A stretch of DNA of 64,000 nucleotides from JAJRZL01 sp964557855. GTDB lineage: Bacteria; Zixibacteria; MSB-5A5; GN15; FEB-12. Positions 17,163 through 26,399 of the stretch are shown here, one piece after another. Both the position numbers and the translations under genes were made by a program. A model generated the notes under the pieces. That model did not search any database. It saw only the letters and a program-made list of their open reading frames with translations, and had not been told where the DNA came from. The DNA is taken from the NCBI GenBank assembly GCA_964557855.1, contig CAZLBP010000003.1:103781-167780 (forward strand), given 5' to 3'. Numbering within the stretch: position 1 is the first letter of the stretch; each line of letters opens with the position of its first letter.

Positions 17163-18760
17163 GTTCTGACTCTTTCTCCGGTTATAATGGTGTCTCGGTT
17201 GTACTCATCCTTCTTTTCCGGATAGTCTTCCATATAGTGCAGTCCTCGCGACTCCTTGCGCTTCAATGCCGACGCTATGATCAGCTTGGCCACCAGCGCC
17301 AGGTTGCGCAACTCTATAATCTTATACGTCGCCGGCGTCGCGAGATAAAACTGCTCTATGGCAGCATCGATCATCTGCACCCTCTCCAGCGCCAATTCCA
17401 GCAGCGCCTCGTTGCGCACAATACCGACCAAATCAGACATAATGCGCGTGAGCCCGCGCCGCTCGTGAGCGATCAACACGTCCTCGGTCGGCGCCCTGAG
17501 CGACGATGCCAGTGCCTGCCCGGTCGGAATGACCGGAGCTTCATGTCGCGACCGCGCATACTCCGAGGAAGTCCTGGCGGCCTCTTTGGCCATCACGACC
17601 GCCTCCAGAAGCGAATTCGACGCCAACCGGTTGGCGCCGTGCATGCCCGTCATCGCCACCTCGCCGGCCACATACAAACCCGGCAGTTCGGTTTCACCGG
17701 CCACCTTTGATACGACGCCTCCGCAGGCGTAGTGAGCGGCCGGCACGACGGGAAGCGCCCGCCGGGTCATATCGAAACCACGTTTCAGACACTGGCGATA
17801 GATATTGGGAAATCGCTTCTTGATGAAATCCGCATCCTTATGACTGATATCCAGCAAAACGTACTCTTCGCCCGTTTCTTTCAATTCCTTATCGATCGCC
17901 CTCGCGACGATGTCCCGAGGCGCCAGGTCCTTCAATTCGTGAGCGTCCTCCATTATAAAGCGCCCTCCCACGGAACGCAGGCGCCCGCCTTCACCCCGCA
18001 CGGCTTCCGAGATAAGAAACGGCCACCGACCCGGCGTATACAGCGTCGTCGGATGAAACTGAATGAACTCCAGATTGGCGACTGATACCCCGGCCCGGTA
18101 TGCGATCGCCACGCCGTCCCCGGTAGCGATCTTCGGGTTACTGGTATGGAAGTACACCTGGCCCAGCCCCCCCGTGGCCAGCAGGGTCACGGTGGCATAA
18201 AACGCCTCGAAGACACGGTCTTCCTCGGTGAAAACATAGCCGCCACTACAGACCGGCTGACCGTTGGCCTCGGACAGGATCAGATCCAGGACAATATGGT
18301 CCCGAAAAATATGGATCTGGTCGGACTTCTCCCGGCAGGCCTTGAGCAATGCCCGCTCGATCTCGCGGCCCGTCAAATCCGCCGCATGCACCACCCGTGG
18401 CTTCGAATGCCCCCCTTCTCGTCCCAGACTGAATCCCTCTTCCGAACGAGTGAACCGCACTCCATATTCCATCAACTCGCTGATCGCCGACGGAGCCGAC
18501 TTCACTATTTGCTCAACGACCTCGCGCCGGCATAAGCCGGCCCCGGCTCGCAGCGTATCTTCGATATGCCGCTCAAATGAATCCGTCCTGTCCAGCACCG
18601 CTGCTATGCCCCCCTGCGCCCGATTCGTATTCGTGTCCTTCTCCCCCTTCTTAGTCACCAGCGCGATCTGAGCGGCCGGATTGCGATTGGCTACCTCCAG
18701 GGCATAAAACAGCCCCGCAATCCCACTGCCGACTACAAGAAAATCAAAATACCGCTCCAT
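17159..18760 (-). CDS. nadB: L-aspartate oxidase
   Basis: A 533-residue flavoenzyme making iminoaspartate, the first step of NAD synthesis. The FAD motif VVGSGIAGLFYALEVA is at the N-terminus. Later motifs include GGLGQVYFHTSNP, EFIQFHPTTLY and AAHYACGGV, and the C-terminal helical domain is complete. The ATG at 18760 shares one base with the lpxK stop (TGATG) and is preceded by GGAAGG; the longer open frame from 18796 would overlap lpxK by 37 bases. Neither nadA nor nadC is in the window. Its place between lpxK and guaA is unusual. Confidence 0.97.
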   Translation of the reverse strand: MERYFDFLVVGSGIAGLFYALEVANRNPAAQIALVTKKGEKDTNTNRAQGGIAAVLDRTDSFERHIEDTLRAGAGLCRREVVEQIVKSAPSAISELMEYGVRFTRSEEGFSLGREGGHSKPRVVHAADLTGREIERALLKACREKSDQIHIFRDHIVLDLILSEANGQPVCSGGYVFTEEDRVFEAFYATVTLLATGGLGQVYFHTSNPKIATGDGVAIAYRAGVSVANLEFIQFHPTTLYTPGRWPFLISEAVRGEGGRLRSVGGRFIMEDAHELKDLAPRDIVARAIDKELKETGEEYVLLDISHKDADFIKKRFPNIYRQCLKRGFDMTRRALPVVPAAHYACGGVVSKVAGETELPGLYVAGEVAMTGMHGANRLASNSLLEAVVMAKEAARTSSEYARSRHEAPVIPTGQALASSLRAPTEDVLIAHERRGLTRIMSDLVGIVRNEALLELALERVQMIDAAIEQFYLATPATYKIIELRNLALVAKLIIASALKRKESRGLHYMEDYPEKKDEYNRDTIITGERVRT

Positions 18761-19845
18761 CAGCCTTCCCGCTTTTTCAGCTTCAGTATGTCGCAAATAT
18801 ACTCGATCAACTTCTCCTCGCCGGGGTCCAGGTCCACCGTCTGCTCAAGATAATACGTCTCGCGTCCAAAATCAAAGTCACCCAGTTTGACCCAGTCCTT
18901 GCCCGTCGTCACCAGGATGTCGCTTGCGTGCTGATTCGCCAGGTTCTTGATATGTTCCAGTAGCGACGGCGTGTAAACCTGGTGATCGGACAGTTCCAGC
19001 GCGTAATCCAGATCGCCGGCCAGCGCATCGACCTGCTGGCGCAACGGTTTGAAATTACCCACGCCAGCGAATAAGAATACCGACTTGTCACTCAAATACT
19101 TGACCGGCCAGCGCCGCTCACGTCCCACCAGCTGCCGAATGGTGAACTGCGCATGATACAGCTCGGCCCCGGGATTGATCCTGCTCAGCTTCATCCGCAA
19201 CATACTGATGTTGCGCGCAAAATTGGCCCGAGTAACCACGATAACATCGGCCCGCTTCAGAGAGGACAGTGGCTCCCGCAGCACCCCGTACGGAAACATC
19301 TGGAGCACCCGCTTCTTCAATGCCGCATCATAGGTAATAATATCCATATCACGGTGCAGTCGATAGTGCTGAAAGCCGTCGTCCACGATAAGCACGTCGA
19401 CCAGACCGCTTTCCGCCAGCCGGATCGCCGCGGCCGTTTTCGATTGGTCCACCGAAAACACGATCTCCGGTTGCCGGACCGCCAGAAACTTGGTCTCATC
19501 CCCCGTTTCTCGGTAGTTCATTTCCAACACCCGGTAACCCGGCTCGACGAATGAACTGTCCGATTCGCGCCCCCAGCCCGACGATACCACACCCACCCGG
19601 TAGCCTTCCCGTATCAAATGGTCGGCTAGAAACCAGACGGTCGGAGTTTTGCCCGTGCCTCCTACTGAGATGTTCCCTACGGAAATGACGGGCACAGAGA
19701 CCTTCACCCGGTCGCGCGGCCACCACCGGTGAACGGCCGCAACCGAAGCATAGACCAGCGACATCAGCCGGAACACAAGAGCCGCGAGACTCCACAGCGA
19801 AAGGCGCTTCCGGCGCAGCGTCTTCTTCCACACGGACTCAAACAT
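18760..19845 (-). CDS. lpxK: Tetraacyldisaccharide 4'-kinase
   Basis: A 361-residue inner-membrane-associated kinase that phosphorylates the lipid A disaccharide precursor at the 4' position. The Walker A region SVGNISVGGTGKTP is at about residues 54-67, and VDVLIVDDGFQHYRLHRD is the characteristic catalytic segment. The N-terminal hydrophobic helix (LSLWSLAALVFRLMSLVYASVA) fits its membrane contact. It overlaps waaA by eight bases and nadB by one base, so it belongs to a single tightly packed operon. Confidence 0.97.
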   Translation of the reverse strand: MFESVWKKTLRRKRLSLWSLAALVFRLMSLVYASVAAVHRWWPRDRVKVSVPVISVGNISVGGTGKTPTVWFLADHLIREGYRVGVVSSGWGRESDSSFVEPGYRVLEMNYRETGDETKFLAVRQPEIVFSVDQSKTAAAIRLAESGLVDVLIVDDGFQHYRLHRDMDIITYDAALKKRVLQMFPYGVLREPLSSLKRADVIVVTRANFARNISMLRMKLSRINPGAELYHAQFTIRQLVGRERRWPVKYLSDKSVFLFAGVGNFKPLRQQVDALAGDLDYALELSDHQVYTPSLLEHIKNLANQHASDILVTTGKDWVKLGDFDFGRETYYLEQTVDLDPGEEKLIEYICDILKLKKREG

Positions 19846-21079
19846 GCGCTAACGTATCCAGTATGTATTCTCCTGCCCGGGCCGTCGGTGATTCCGACAA
19901 GTCGTTCTCCGTTTTGCGGGCGAATGTGACGGCTCCATCGAGGCAGCCTTGAATAACGGTGATCATCTCCTCAGCCGACTCAACTTGCGCCCCAAACCGG
20001 TGCTGCTTGATATACTCGGCCGCCTCCCTTACGTTGCCGGTCGACGGACCGAACAACACGGGCGTCCCCGCCCACACCGGCTCGAGAACATTGTGGCCGC
20101 CAATATCCACTAATGTGCCGCCCACAAAGGCCAGTTCCGCCGCCATGTACAGCTCCACCAGGATACCCATCCGATCGACCAACACTACCTCGTTCGCTGC
20201 ACCGGCCGCGCCGTACAGAGAACACGGCATATTTCGAGCTTCACACAATTCTCGGATTTCTCCGGCGCGCTCAACGTGACGCGGCGCCAGGATGAGATGG
20301 GAGCCTCGATCCGGGGACATGTTGACTTTTCCCCAGGCATTAAGCAACATTGGTTCCTCACCGGGCCGCGTCGAGCCCGCCACCAGCACGAAGGCGTCCT
20401 CGGCTATCCCGGCCCGATACCTGATTTCCGCCCGACGTCCCTCCGAACGCGGCAACAGAGGCGCATCGAACTTCATGTCGCCCGTCACCTGCCCGACATC
20501 GTCGCCTATACCGAAATAAAGGTACCGGGCGGCATCCTCCGCCGACTTGAAGAAGAAATGATCGTAATGCTGCAGGAGCTTCTGCATTGCACCCGCCATT
20601 TTGCCATATCTCGAGAAGCCCTTGGCCGACATGCGACCGTTGACCAAAACTATCGCCACGCCCCGCTCGTGGGCCTGCATAATCAGGTTCGGCCAAATCT
20701 CGGTCTCAGCCACCACCAGCACCCGCGGCGACACCCGGTCCAATACCCGGGCGACGGTCGACCGATAATCCCAGGGCAAGTAACCGACAGAAACATCGTT
20801 GTTAAACATATCCGACGCTGCCCGAAAACCGCTCGAGGTCATTACCGTAACGAAATACCGTAAGCCCGGTTTCTTCCGCGACAAATAGTGAATCAAGTAG
20901 GACAACACTTTCACTTCTCCGACGGAGGCCGCGTGCAGCCAGATATCGCTTCTCTGAGCGTCATCGCCCAGACCCAGCCGGTCACGCCATTTCCGATTAC
21001 CGCGGCCCGCCATGAGCCTGGCAACCGGGTAGACCAACCCGTACGATACCTGAGTCGCCAGTTTGTACCACCACAGCAT
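19838..21079 (-). CDS. waaA: Kdo transferase
   Basis: A 413-residue GT30 glycosyltransferase that adds 3-deoxy-D-manno-octulosonate to lipid IVA at the inner membrane. An N-terminal hydrophobic stretch (VSYGLVYPVARLMAG) is followed by DIWLHAASVGEVKVL, the family signature with the acceptor-site glutamate. Further motifs are VAETEIWPNLI, LVNGRMS, LILAPRHVERAGEI and FVGGTLVDIGGHNVLEPV. It starts three bases after the lpxB stop. Whether it adds one Kdo or more cannot be read from sequence. Confidence 0.97.
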   Translation of the reverse strand: MLWWYKLATQVSYGLVYPVARLMAGRGNRKWRDRLGLGDDAQRSDIWLHAASVGEVKVLSYLIHYLSRKKPGLRYFVTVMTSSGFRAASDMFNNDVSVGYLPWDYRSTVARVLDRVSPRVLVVAETEIWPNLIMQAHERGVAIVLVNGRMSAKGFSRYGKMAGAMQKLLQHYDHFFFKSAEDAARYLYFGIGDDVGQVTGDMKFDAPLLPRSEGRRAEIRYRAGIAEDAFVLVAGSTRPGEEPMLLNAWGKVNMSPDRGSHLILAPRHVERAGEIRELCEARNMPCSLYGAAGAANEVVLVDRMGILVELYMAAELAFVGGTLVDIGGHNVLEPVWAGTPVLFGPSTGNVREAAEYIKQHRFGAQVESAEEMITVIQGCLDGAVTFARKTENDLSESPTARAGEYILDTLAHV

Positions 21080-21082
21080 GGC

Positions 21083-22195
21083 CTAGTTCTGATCCAGAAA
21101 CTGCATAATGCGGTGAGCCGCCCGATCCGATGCTCCCGCCCCCCCCAGCATGCTCGGGATGCGATTCAGTTGCGCTCGAGTCACTCGGTAGTAATCGCTA
21201 TCGTTAACAAACTTGTCTATTTCCTTAACCATGTTTGTCGGCGTCGCCTCGTGTTGAATAAGTTCGGGTACTATCGACTTTCCCGCAACCAAATTGACCA
21301 GCGCGATTTTGTCAAGATTGATCAGCCGCCGCGCAATCTGATACGTCAGAAAGCCCGTTCGGTAAATGACCACCATCGGCCGCCCGATTATACCGGTCTC
21401 GAGCGTGGCCGTGCCCGATGCCGTCACGACCACGTCGCTTTCGTATACACAGCGCCGGGAATCGTCGTACACGATGTCAACGGCTCCGGCAGGATACTGC
21501 CTCAAGACCGACTCATAGTCGAACACTCCCGTCACGCCGGCCACAACGGACTCCAGACCCAGCTTCGTACCGCAGATGACGGCCGTCTGCAGCATGGCCG
21601 GCAGCATGCGTTCCACCTCCTGCGGCCGTGATCCCGGTAACAGGCACAGCCTCCTCGTCTGTCGTTGTGGCGGTGGAGAGGCAATGTACTCGTCCGGTAT
21701 ATCCTCCACCAAGTAATGCCCGACGAATTGAGCATTCACGCCTGTATCCCGATAAAACTCTTCCTCAAACGCCAGAATGAGGAGCATCAAATCGACGTCC
21801 TCACGAATCGCTCGCACCCGGTTCCTCCCCCATGCCCAGATCTGGGGTGAGATATAGTAAATGACCGGGATGTCCAGTTTCTTCACCAACCGAGCCAGGC
21901 GCAGGTTGAAACCCGGATAATCGACCAGCACCACCGCCTGCGGCTTGCGACGTTCGATTTCAGCTAGACAGGTATACATCAGCCGGCGAAAAAACCCATA
22001 CCTCTTGGCTACTTCCCAGAAACCCAGCACCCGCAGCCTATCCCCCGCCGCCAATTGCTCCTGACCCTGTCTCTGCAATTTCTCCTGCCCCAATCCGAAA
22101 GTGACAATATCGGATCTGATCTTCCGGAGAGACTCCAGCAGCCGCGATGCCGCGTTGTCGCCCGAGTGATCGGCCGCCGACAGAAACAATTCCAT
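21083..22195 (-). CDS. lpxB: Lipid-A-disaccharide synthase
   Basis: A 370-residue GT19 enzyme that joins lipid X and its UDP precursor to the lipid A disaccharide. The N-terminal ELFLSAADHSGDN matches the family's SAGExSGD motif with changes. PGFNLRLARLVKK, YYISPQIWAWGRNR, FVGHYLVEDIP and LCLLPGSRPQEVERMLP are all present. It begins two bases after the oxidoreductase gene. UDP-2,3-diacylglucosamine hydrolase (LpxH or LpxI), which supplies one of its substrates, is not in this window. Confidence 0.97.
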   Translation of the reverse strand: MELFLSAADHSGDNAASRLLESLRKIRSDIVTFGLGQEKLQRQGQEQLAAGDRLRVLGFWEVAKRYGFFRRLMYTCLAEIERRKPQAVVLVDYPGFNLRLARLVKKLDIPVIYYISPQIWAWGRNRVRAIREDVDLMLLILAFEEEFYRDTGVNAQFVGHYLVEDIPDEYIASPPPQRQTRRLCLLPGSRPQEVERMLPAMLQTAVICGTKLGLESVVAGVTGVFDYESVLRQYPAGAVDIVYDDSRRCVYESDVVVTASGTATLETGIIGRPMVVIYRTGFLTYQIARRLINLDKIALVNLVAGKSIVPELIQHEATPTNMVKEIDKFVNDSDYYRVTRAQLNRIPSMLGGAGASDRAAHRIMQFLDQN

Positions 22196-22197
22196 GG

Positions 22198-23217
22198 CTA
22201 CCGTGTGCGGGCAGCGACCGCCAGTCGGCGCTCCAGCGCTTCCCGGCCGATCCGCTCCACTTCCAGCGCTACCCGCAGCGCTTCCGCCGCCTCTGCCAGG
22301 GGCGCCACCACCGGTCGGTCATGAATCACGGCCTCCAGAAATGATGCCAGCTCACGCTCCAGCATATCCCGGCCCGAATCGGACACCTTGTTGTACAGCA
22401 AATCCTGCCCGGACTTGCCCAGCGGCACCCGGAATCCCTCACTGCTCGCTTTACTACCCGGCTCCGCCAAGCGATACAAATCGGCCTGCTTTTTCGCCAG
22501 ATCCAGAGAGAAATAGCCCGACTGTTGGAATATCCGCAGCTTACGCATCTGATGCAGCGAAATACGCGACGCCGTCAAGTTGGCCACTGCCCCGTTTTCG
22601 AACGTCAGCCGCGCGTTGGCGATATCCGCCTGCGCGGACACCACCGCCACCGCTGAAGCTTGAATGTCAACAATCGGAGAACGTATGAAGGTCAACACGA
22701 GATCGATATCATGGATCATCAAGTCGCGTACGACCGCCACGTCGGTACCCCGGGGATCGAACGCGGCCAGGCGATGCGCCTCGATAAAGGCCGGCGCGAT
22801 GTCTTCCCGCAGCACCGCCTCCACCGCCGGATTAAACCGCTCGATATGACCCACACCTACTTTGACCGCAGCCTCCTGCGACGCCATCGTGCGGATCAAT
22901 CGCTCCGCTTCTTCCAACGAACTACTGACCGGCTTCTCGATCAAACAATGGATACCCTTATCTATTAAGTACGACGCCACTTCATAATGGGCGCTCGTGG
23001 GCACCACGATCGAGGCCATCTGCGACTCACCCGCCAATTCTTCGAGCGACTCGAAAGCCCGTACCTGCCCGTTGTATTCTTCGACATACTGCCGCCGCCT
23101 GGCCGGATCGATATCATAAAACCCGACCAGCTCCGATTGCGGCAGCCGGTGCAACCACTTCAAATGATGCTTTCCGAGAGACCCGACTCCGACGACGGCT
23201 GTCCTTACTTGTTCCAT
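22198..23217 (-). CDS. Gfo/Idh/MocA-family oxidoreductase in the lipid A operon
   Basis: A 339-residue NAD(P)-dependent sugar oxidoreductase. The Rossmann motif AVVGVGSLGKHHLKWLH is followed by the family's EKPVSSSLEEAERL with the catalytic lysine, GVGHIERFNPAV, and MIHDIDLVLTF in the C-terminal domain. The ATG at 23217 has GAGAGGAT upstream. In bacteria that build lipid A from 2,3-diamino glucose, a protein of this family (GnnA) oxidises UDP-GlcNAc at C3 and works with the aminotransferase GnnB. No GnnB-like gene is in the window, so that role is only a possibility. It lies between lpxA and lpxB, which supports some lipid A-related task. Confidence 0.85.
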   Translation of the reverse strand: MEQVRTAVVGVGSLGKHHLKWLHRLPQSELVGFYDIDPARRRQYVEEYNGQVRAFESLEELAGESQMASIVVPTSAHYEVASYLIDKGIHCLIEKPVSSSLEEAERLIRTMASQEAAVKVGVGHIERFNPAVEAVLREDIAPAFIEAHRLAAFDPRGTDVAVVRDLMIHDIDLVLTFIRSPIVDIQASAVAVVSAQADIANARLTFENGAVANLTASRISLHQMRKLRIFQQSGYFSLDLAKKQADLYRLAEPGSKASSEGFRVPLGKSGQDLLYNKVSDSGRDMLERELASFLEAVIHDRPVVAPLAEAAEALRVALEVERIGREALERRLAVAARTR

Positions 23218-23428
23218 ATCCTCTCGCAGCGTCAATTCCAATCCATCCCTTTCTCTCCGCAAAGTAACAGAACACGATCGAATTGCAAAGGACGAATATC
23301 GCTCCGACAACGTACGGGGTACGACTCAGACACAGGTTACGGGATCGCCCACTCCGTGCGCCGGGTCCCGCTCACCTTTTTACGCGCGGTCAGGAACCCC
23401 TTCCTGATACTTCCCGCCGCACCCGGAA

Positions 23429-23485
23429 ACCTCACCCCGTCTTCGGCACCTCTCTCCCTGCCAAGGAGAGGGGACGGGGTGAGGT
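23429..23485. repeat. Second copy of the 60-base palindromic repeat
   Basis: Outer arms acctcacccc (23429-23438) and ggggtgaggt (23476-23485) enclose a smaller hairpin of ctctcc and ggagag. The sequence is almost the same as the element at 10839-10898. It lies in the 316-base gap between the membrane-protein gene and the oxidoreductase gene, inside the lipid A operon, where it would be transcribed. Confidence 0.65.
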
Positions 23486-23533
23486 CGAATTACACAAGTT
23501 TTCAGGAAAGATCCGCTTCGGACCGGTCTTTCG

Positions 23534-24058
23534 TCACTCATCCTTCGGCAAGATCACATGATCAAACCTTGAGAAGTAGAGCACGAAGAAAATGGGTAAG
23601 AACACTATTGCCGCCAGCAGGAAAGCGGTCGAGAATACTATCCCCTCCAACACCAATAGCCGATAAAGAACACCACAAAACCCCAACAGAAAGACCGTCG
23701 GATACAGCCGGGACAATCGCAGGAACCGACGATACCTGTTGACCGGAAAGACCGGCAGATAGTGATCCAGCGAATACCGTCTGAGTATGTACTCCGAGGC
23801 CGCTCGATGCGAACTGATCACCACTTGCATCTTCATGAGGACGAACATCCCGATCAACGAATAAAGTCCGTACAGTATCAAAACGGGATACTGCTCGATC
23901 GGACGTCCGTCCCAATGCCTTGTCAGAAGCAGTCCCAGCAGCAAGACATACACGATCAGGAACAGCAGCCGCCCTCGCTCCGTAGAACGAACGGCATCCT
24001 GATGCTTCTCATATATCGCCCGGACAAAGTCCCGCTTATCGGTTACGACGGTTGGCAT
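23534..24058 (-). CDS. Hypothetical membrane protein in the lipid A operon
   Basis: A 174-residue protein with about four hydrophobic segments: LLFLIVYVLLLGLLL, YPVLILYGLYSLIGMFVLM, YPTVFLLGFCGVLYRLL and FSTAFLLAAIVFLPIFFVLYF. No motif is recognised. AGGAG lies about 11 bases before the ATG at 24058. It starts 30 bases after lpxA and reads in the same direction, and a 316-base gap with a palindromic repeat follows. A role in lipid A or envelope handling is inferred from position only. Confidence 0.7.
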   Translation of the reverse strand: MPTVVTDKRDFVRAIYEKHQDAVRSTERGRLLFLIVYVLLLGLLLTRHWDGRPIEQYPVLILYGLYSLIGMFVLMKMQVVISSHRAASEYILRRYSLDHYLPVFPVNRYRRFLRLSRLYPTVFLLGFCGVLYRLLVLEGIVFSTAFLLAAIVFLPIFFVLYFSRFDHVILPKDE

Positions 24059-24088
24059 AAAACTTCCAACTCCTTTGATCTAAACACG

Positions 24089-24862
24089 CTACTTCGTCAA
24101 CCCCCGCGTAGACCGCTCGATGAAATCCAGAATCACCTGCACCTCGGGGATGATCTCGACCTCACCCGTGATCCGCTCCACCGCCTGCGACGTGTTCAGC
24201 CCGCTGAAGAACAAGAGCTTGAACGCCTGCTCCAGAATCCGAATCACTTCCTTCTCAAATCCCCGACGCTTCAATCCCACTGCATTCAATCCCACAATCT
24301 TGAGCGGGTAGCCTCCCGCCAGCGCGTATGGACACACGTCCTGCGGGACCCGGAAGCCGCCGCCGATCATACTGTGCGCCCCGATCTTGACGAACTGGTG
24401 CACCGGCACCACCCCGCCGATAATGGCGTAGTCGTCAATCTCGATATGCCCAGCTAAATTGACGGAATTAGCCAATATCACGTGGTCGCCCAAAATGCAA
24501 TCATGGGCCACGTGTGAGTAGGCCATAAGCAGACAATTCGTTCCCACCGTCGTAGTCCCGTGCGCACTCGTCCCGCGATTGATGGTAGCATATTCGCGCA
24601 CGACCGTGTTATCCCCAATCTGCACCCAGCTCTCTTCGCCGCCGAACTTCAAGTCCTGGGGCATGGTCGCAATCACCGCCCCGTGCGCCACCGTCACGTT
24701 CTTCCCCAGGCGCGCCCCGCCGGCTATGAGTGCCGATGATGCAATTCGACAGCCCGCACCGATCTGCACGTCATCCTCGATAACCGCGTACGGACCCACC
24801 TCAACGTCGTCGGACAACTCCGCTTTCGGCGAAACGACGGCTGTCGCATGAATGGTACTCAT
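24089..24862 (-). CDS. lpxA: UDP-N-acetylglucosamine acyltransferase
   Basis: A 257-residue left-handed beta-helix acyltransferase for the first lipid A step, putting a 3-hydroxyacyl chain from acyl-ACP on UDP-GlcNAc. Hexapeptide repeats run through residues 1-190. The catalytic histidine lies in LMAYSHVAHDCILGD, and the segment FGGEESWVQIGDNTVVREYATINRG is typical of LpxA. The start overlaps the lpxC/fabZ stop by four bases. LpxD, the paralogue for the third step, is not in the window. Confidence 0.97.
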   Translation of the reverse strand: MSTIHATAVVSPKAELSDDVEVGPYAVIEDDVQIGAGCRIASSALIAGGARLGKNVTVAHGAVIATMPQDLKFGGEESWVQIGDNTVVREYATINRGTSAHGTTTVGTNCLLMAYSHVAHDCILGDHVILANSVNLAGHIEIDDYAIIGGVVPVHQFVKIGAHSMIGGGFRVPQDVCPYALAGGYPLKIVGLNAVGLKRRGFEKEVIRILEQAFKLLFFSGLNTSQAVERITGEVEIIPEVQVILDFIERSTRGLTK

Positions 24863-26250
24863 CGGTCAATTACCATCGCCAGGAACTCGGCTTCAGCCAC
24901 GACGTCATCCCCGACAAAAGCCTCTCCGGCCATTTTGCAGGTCTTTCTGCGAAAGGAGATCATGTTCAACTCGAAACGCAACTGGTCACCCGGCGAGACC
25001 GGCTTGCGAAAACGGGCCTTATCGATACCCATAAAATATACGAGATGTTTCTCCGGCTCATCGACCGCGTTGAGCAACAGCACCCCGCCCGCCTGCGCCA
25101 TCGCTTCTAGAATCAATACCCCCGGCATGATCGGATGGCCCGGAAAGTGCCCCTGGAAAAACGGTTCATTGATGGATACGTTCTTAATCGCCACCACCTT
25201 CTTGTCCGGTACCAGGTCGATCACGCGGTCAATCAGCAAGAACGGGTAGCGATGCGGCATGATCCTCTGGATGGCGTTGATATCGAACAGCGCTCCGCTC
25301 TTGCGATCACTATACTTCCCGGCGATCTTCTTTTTCTTGTACAGCTCTCGCATCTTCCTCGCCAGCGCCACGTTCGCCTTGTGCCCCGAACGGGCCGCCA
25401 GTACGTGCCCTTTGAATGGAGCGCCGATCAGAAACAAATCTCCCAGCAAATCAAGCGCCTTATGACGCACCGGTTCATTATAAAACCGCAACGGAATGTC
25501 ATTGATGATACCGGTTTTACCGACGAACGCCTTCTCATTCAGGTCCAGTACTTTCCGGATCCGGTCGACTTCCACCTGTCCCAGGTCCGAGTCATAGATC
25601 ACGATCGCGTTATGCAGCCCGCCCCCTTTGATCAGGCCGGCCCGTTTCAAATGCTCCACTTCCGACAAGAAGCAGAAGGTCCGCGCCGGCGCGAATTCTT
25701 CCACGAACTCCTTCTCCAGATCAACCAGCGTCGTGTACTGCGTCCCCAGGGCCGGGCTCTTGTAATCAATCATAAAAGTGATACGCACGTCATCCGAAGG
25801 AGCTACCACCAAATCCACTTTGCGCTCGGGTTCACTGTACGCCATAGGCGTATCGATCTCCAGATACGCCTTGTCGGCATCCTGGTTCTCGATACCCGCC
25901 TCCAGAATTTTATCCACATACGGCTTCGCTGAACCGTCCCCCACCGGCGGCTCGTTGTTGTCCAGCTCGACAATCATATTGTCGATCTGCAATCCGGCGA
26001 AAGTCGCCAGTACGTGTTCTACCGTGAAGACTCTGGCCTCGCCGTCCTGAAGAGTCGTGCCCCGGGAGATATCCACCACGTGATCGATATCCGCTATCAC
26101 CGAGGGTTTCCCCGGCAAATCGGCTCGCACGAAGCAGATACCACTGTTGGGCTCCGCCGGCTTGAACGTCATCGTGCAATTGTTGCCGGTATGCAGACCC
26201 ACCCCGGTCATGGAAATCTCGGACCGAATCGTTCTCTGTTTGTCGTACAT
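24859..26250 (-). CDS. lpxC/fabZ: Bifunctional LpxC/FabZ fusion
   Basis: A 463-residue fusion. Residues 1-300 are the zinc deacetylase LpxC, the committed lipid A step: EHVLATFAGLQIDN, RHKALDLLGD and AARSGHKAN hold the metal ligands and catalytic histidine. Residues from about 318 are the FabZ dehydratase of fatty acid synthesis: IQRIMPHRYPFLLIDRV, then GHFPGHPIMPGVLILEAMAQ with its catalytic histidine and glutamate. The same fusion is known in Bacteroidetes and Chlorobi. It opens the lipid A operon, with a promoter about 30 bases upstream of the ATG. Confidence 0.97.
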   Translation of the reverse strand: MYDKQRTIRSEISMTGVGLHTGNNCTMTFKPAEPNSGICFVRADLPGKPSVIADIDHVVDISRGTTLQDGEARVFTVEHVLATFAGLQIDNMIVELDNNEPPVGDGSAKPYVDKILEAGIENQDADKAYLEIDTPMAYSEPERKVDLVVAPSDDVRITFMIDYKSPALGTQYTTLVDLEKEFVEEFAPARTFCFLSEVEHLKRAGLIKGGGLHNAIVIYDSDLGQVEVDRIRKVLDLNEKAFVGKTGIINDIPLRFYNEPVRHKALDLLGDLFLIGAPFKGHVLAARSGHKANVALARKMRELYKKKKIAGKYSDRKSGALFDINAIQRIMPHRYPFLLIDRVIDLVPDKKVVAIKNVSINEPFFQGHFPGHPIMPGVLILEAMAQAGGVLLLNAVDEPEKHLVYFMGIDKARFRKPVSPGDQLRFELNMISFRRKTCKMAGEAFVGDDVVAEAEFLAMVIDR

Positions 26251-26279
26251 AAGTTTAACTTCAATAAAGAGTTCGCCGG

Positions 26280-26308
26280 AGTATAAGACGGTCCGTTCGC
26301 CGGTTCAA
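26280..26308 (-). promoter_or_regulatory. Promoter of the lipid A operon
   Basis: On the minus strand, TTGAAC (26308-26303) and TATACT (26285-26280) are separated by 17 bases. The -10 ends 29 bases before the lpxC/fabZ start codon, a normal distance. No comparable promoter stands out further down the run to guaA. Confidence 0.6.
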
Positions 26309-26399
26309 GTGTTTTTTCCGACACACTCCCGCTAGAGCGATGTACGCCAATACACCCATTATTCTGTTCGGTTTGGGGGCACTCTCGAGAGACGGACAA

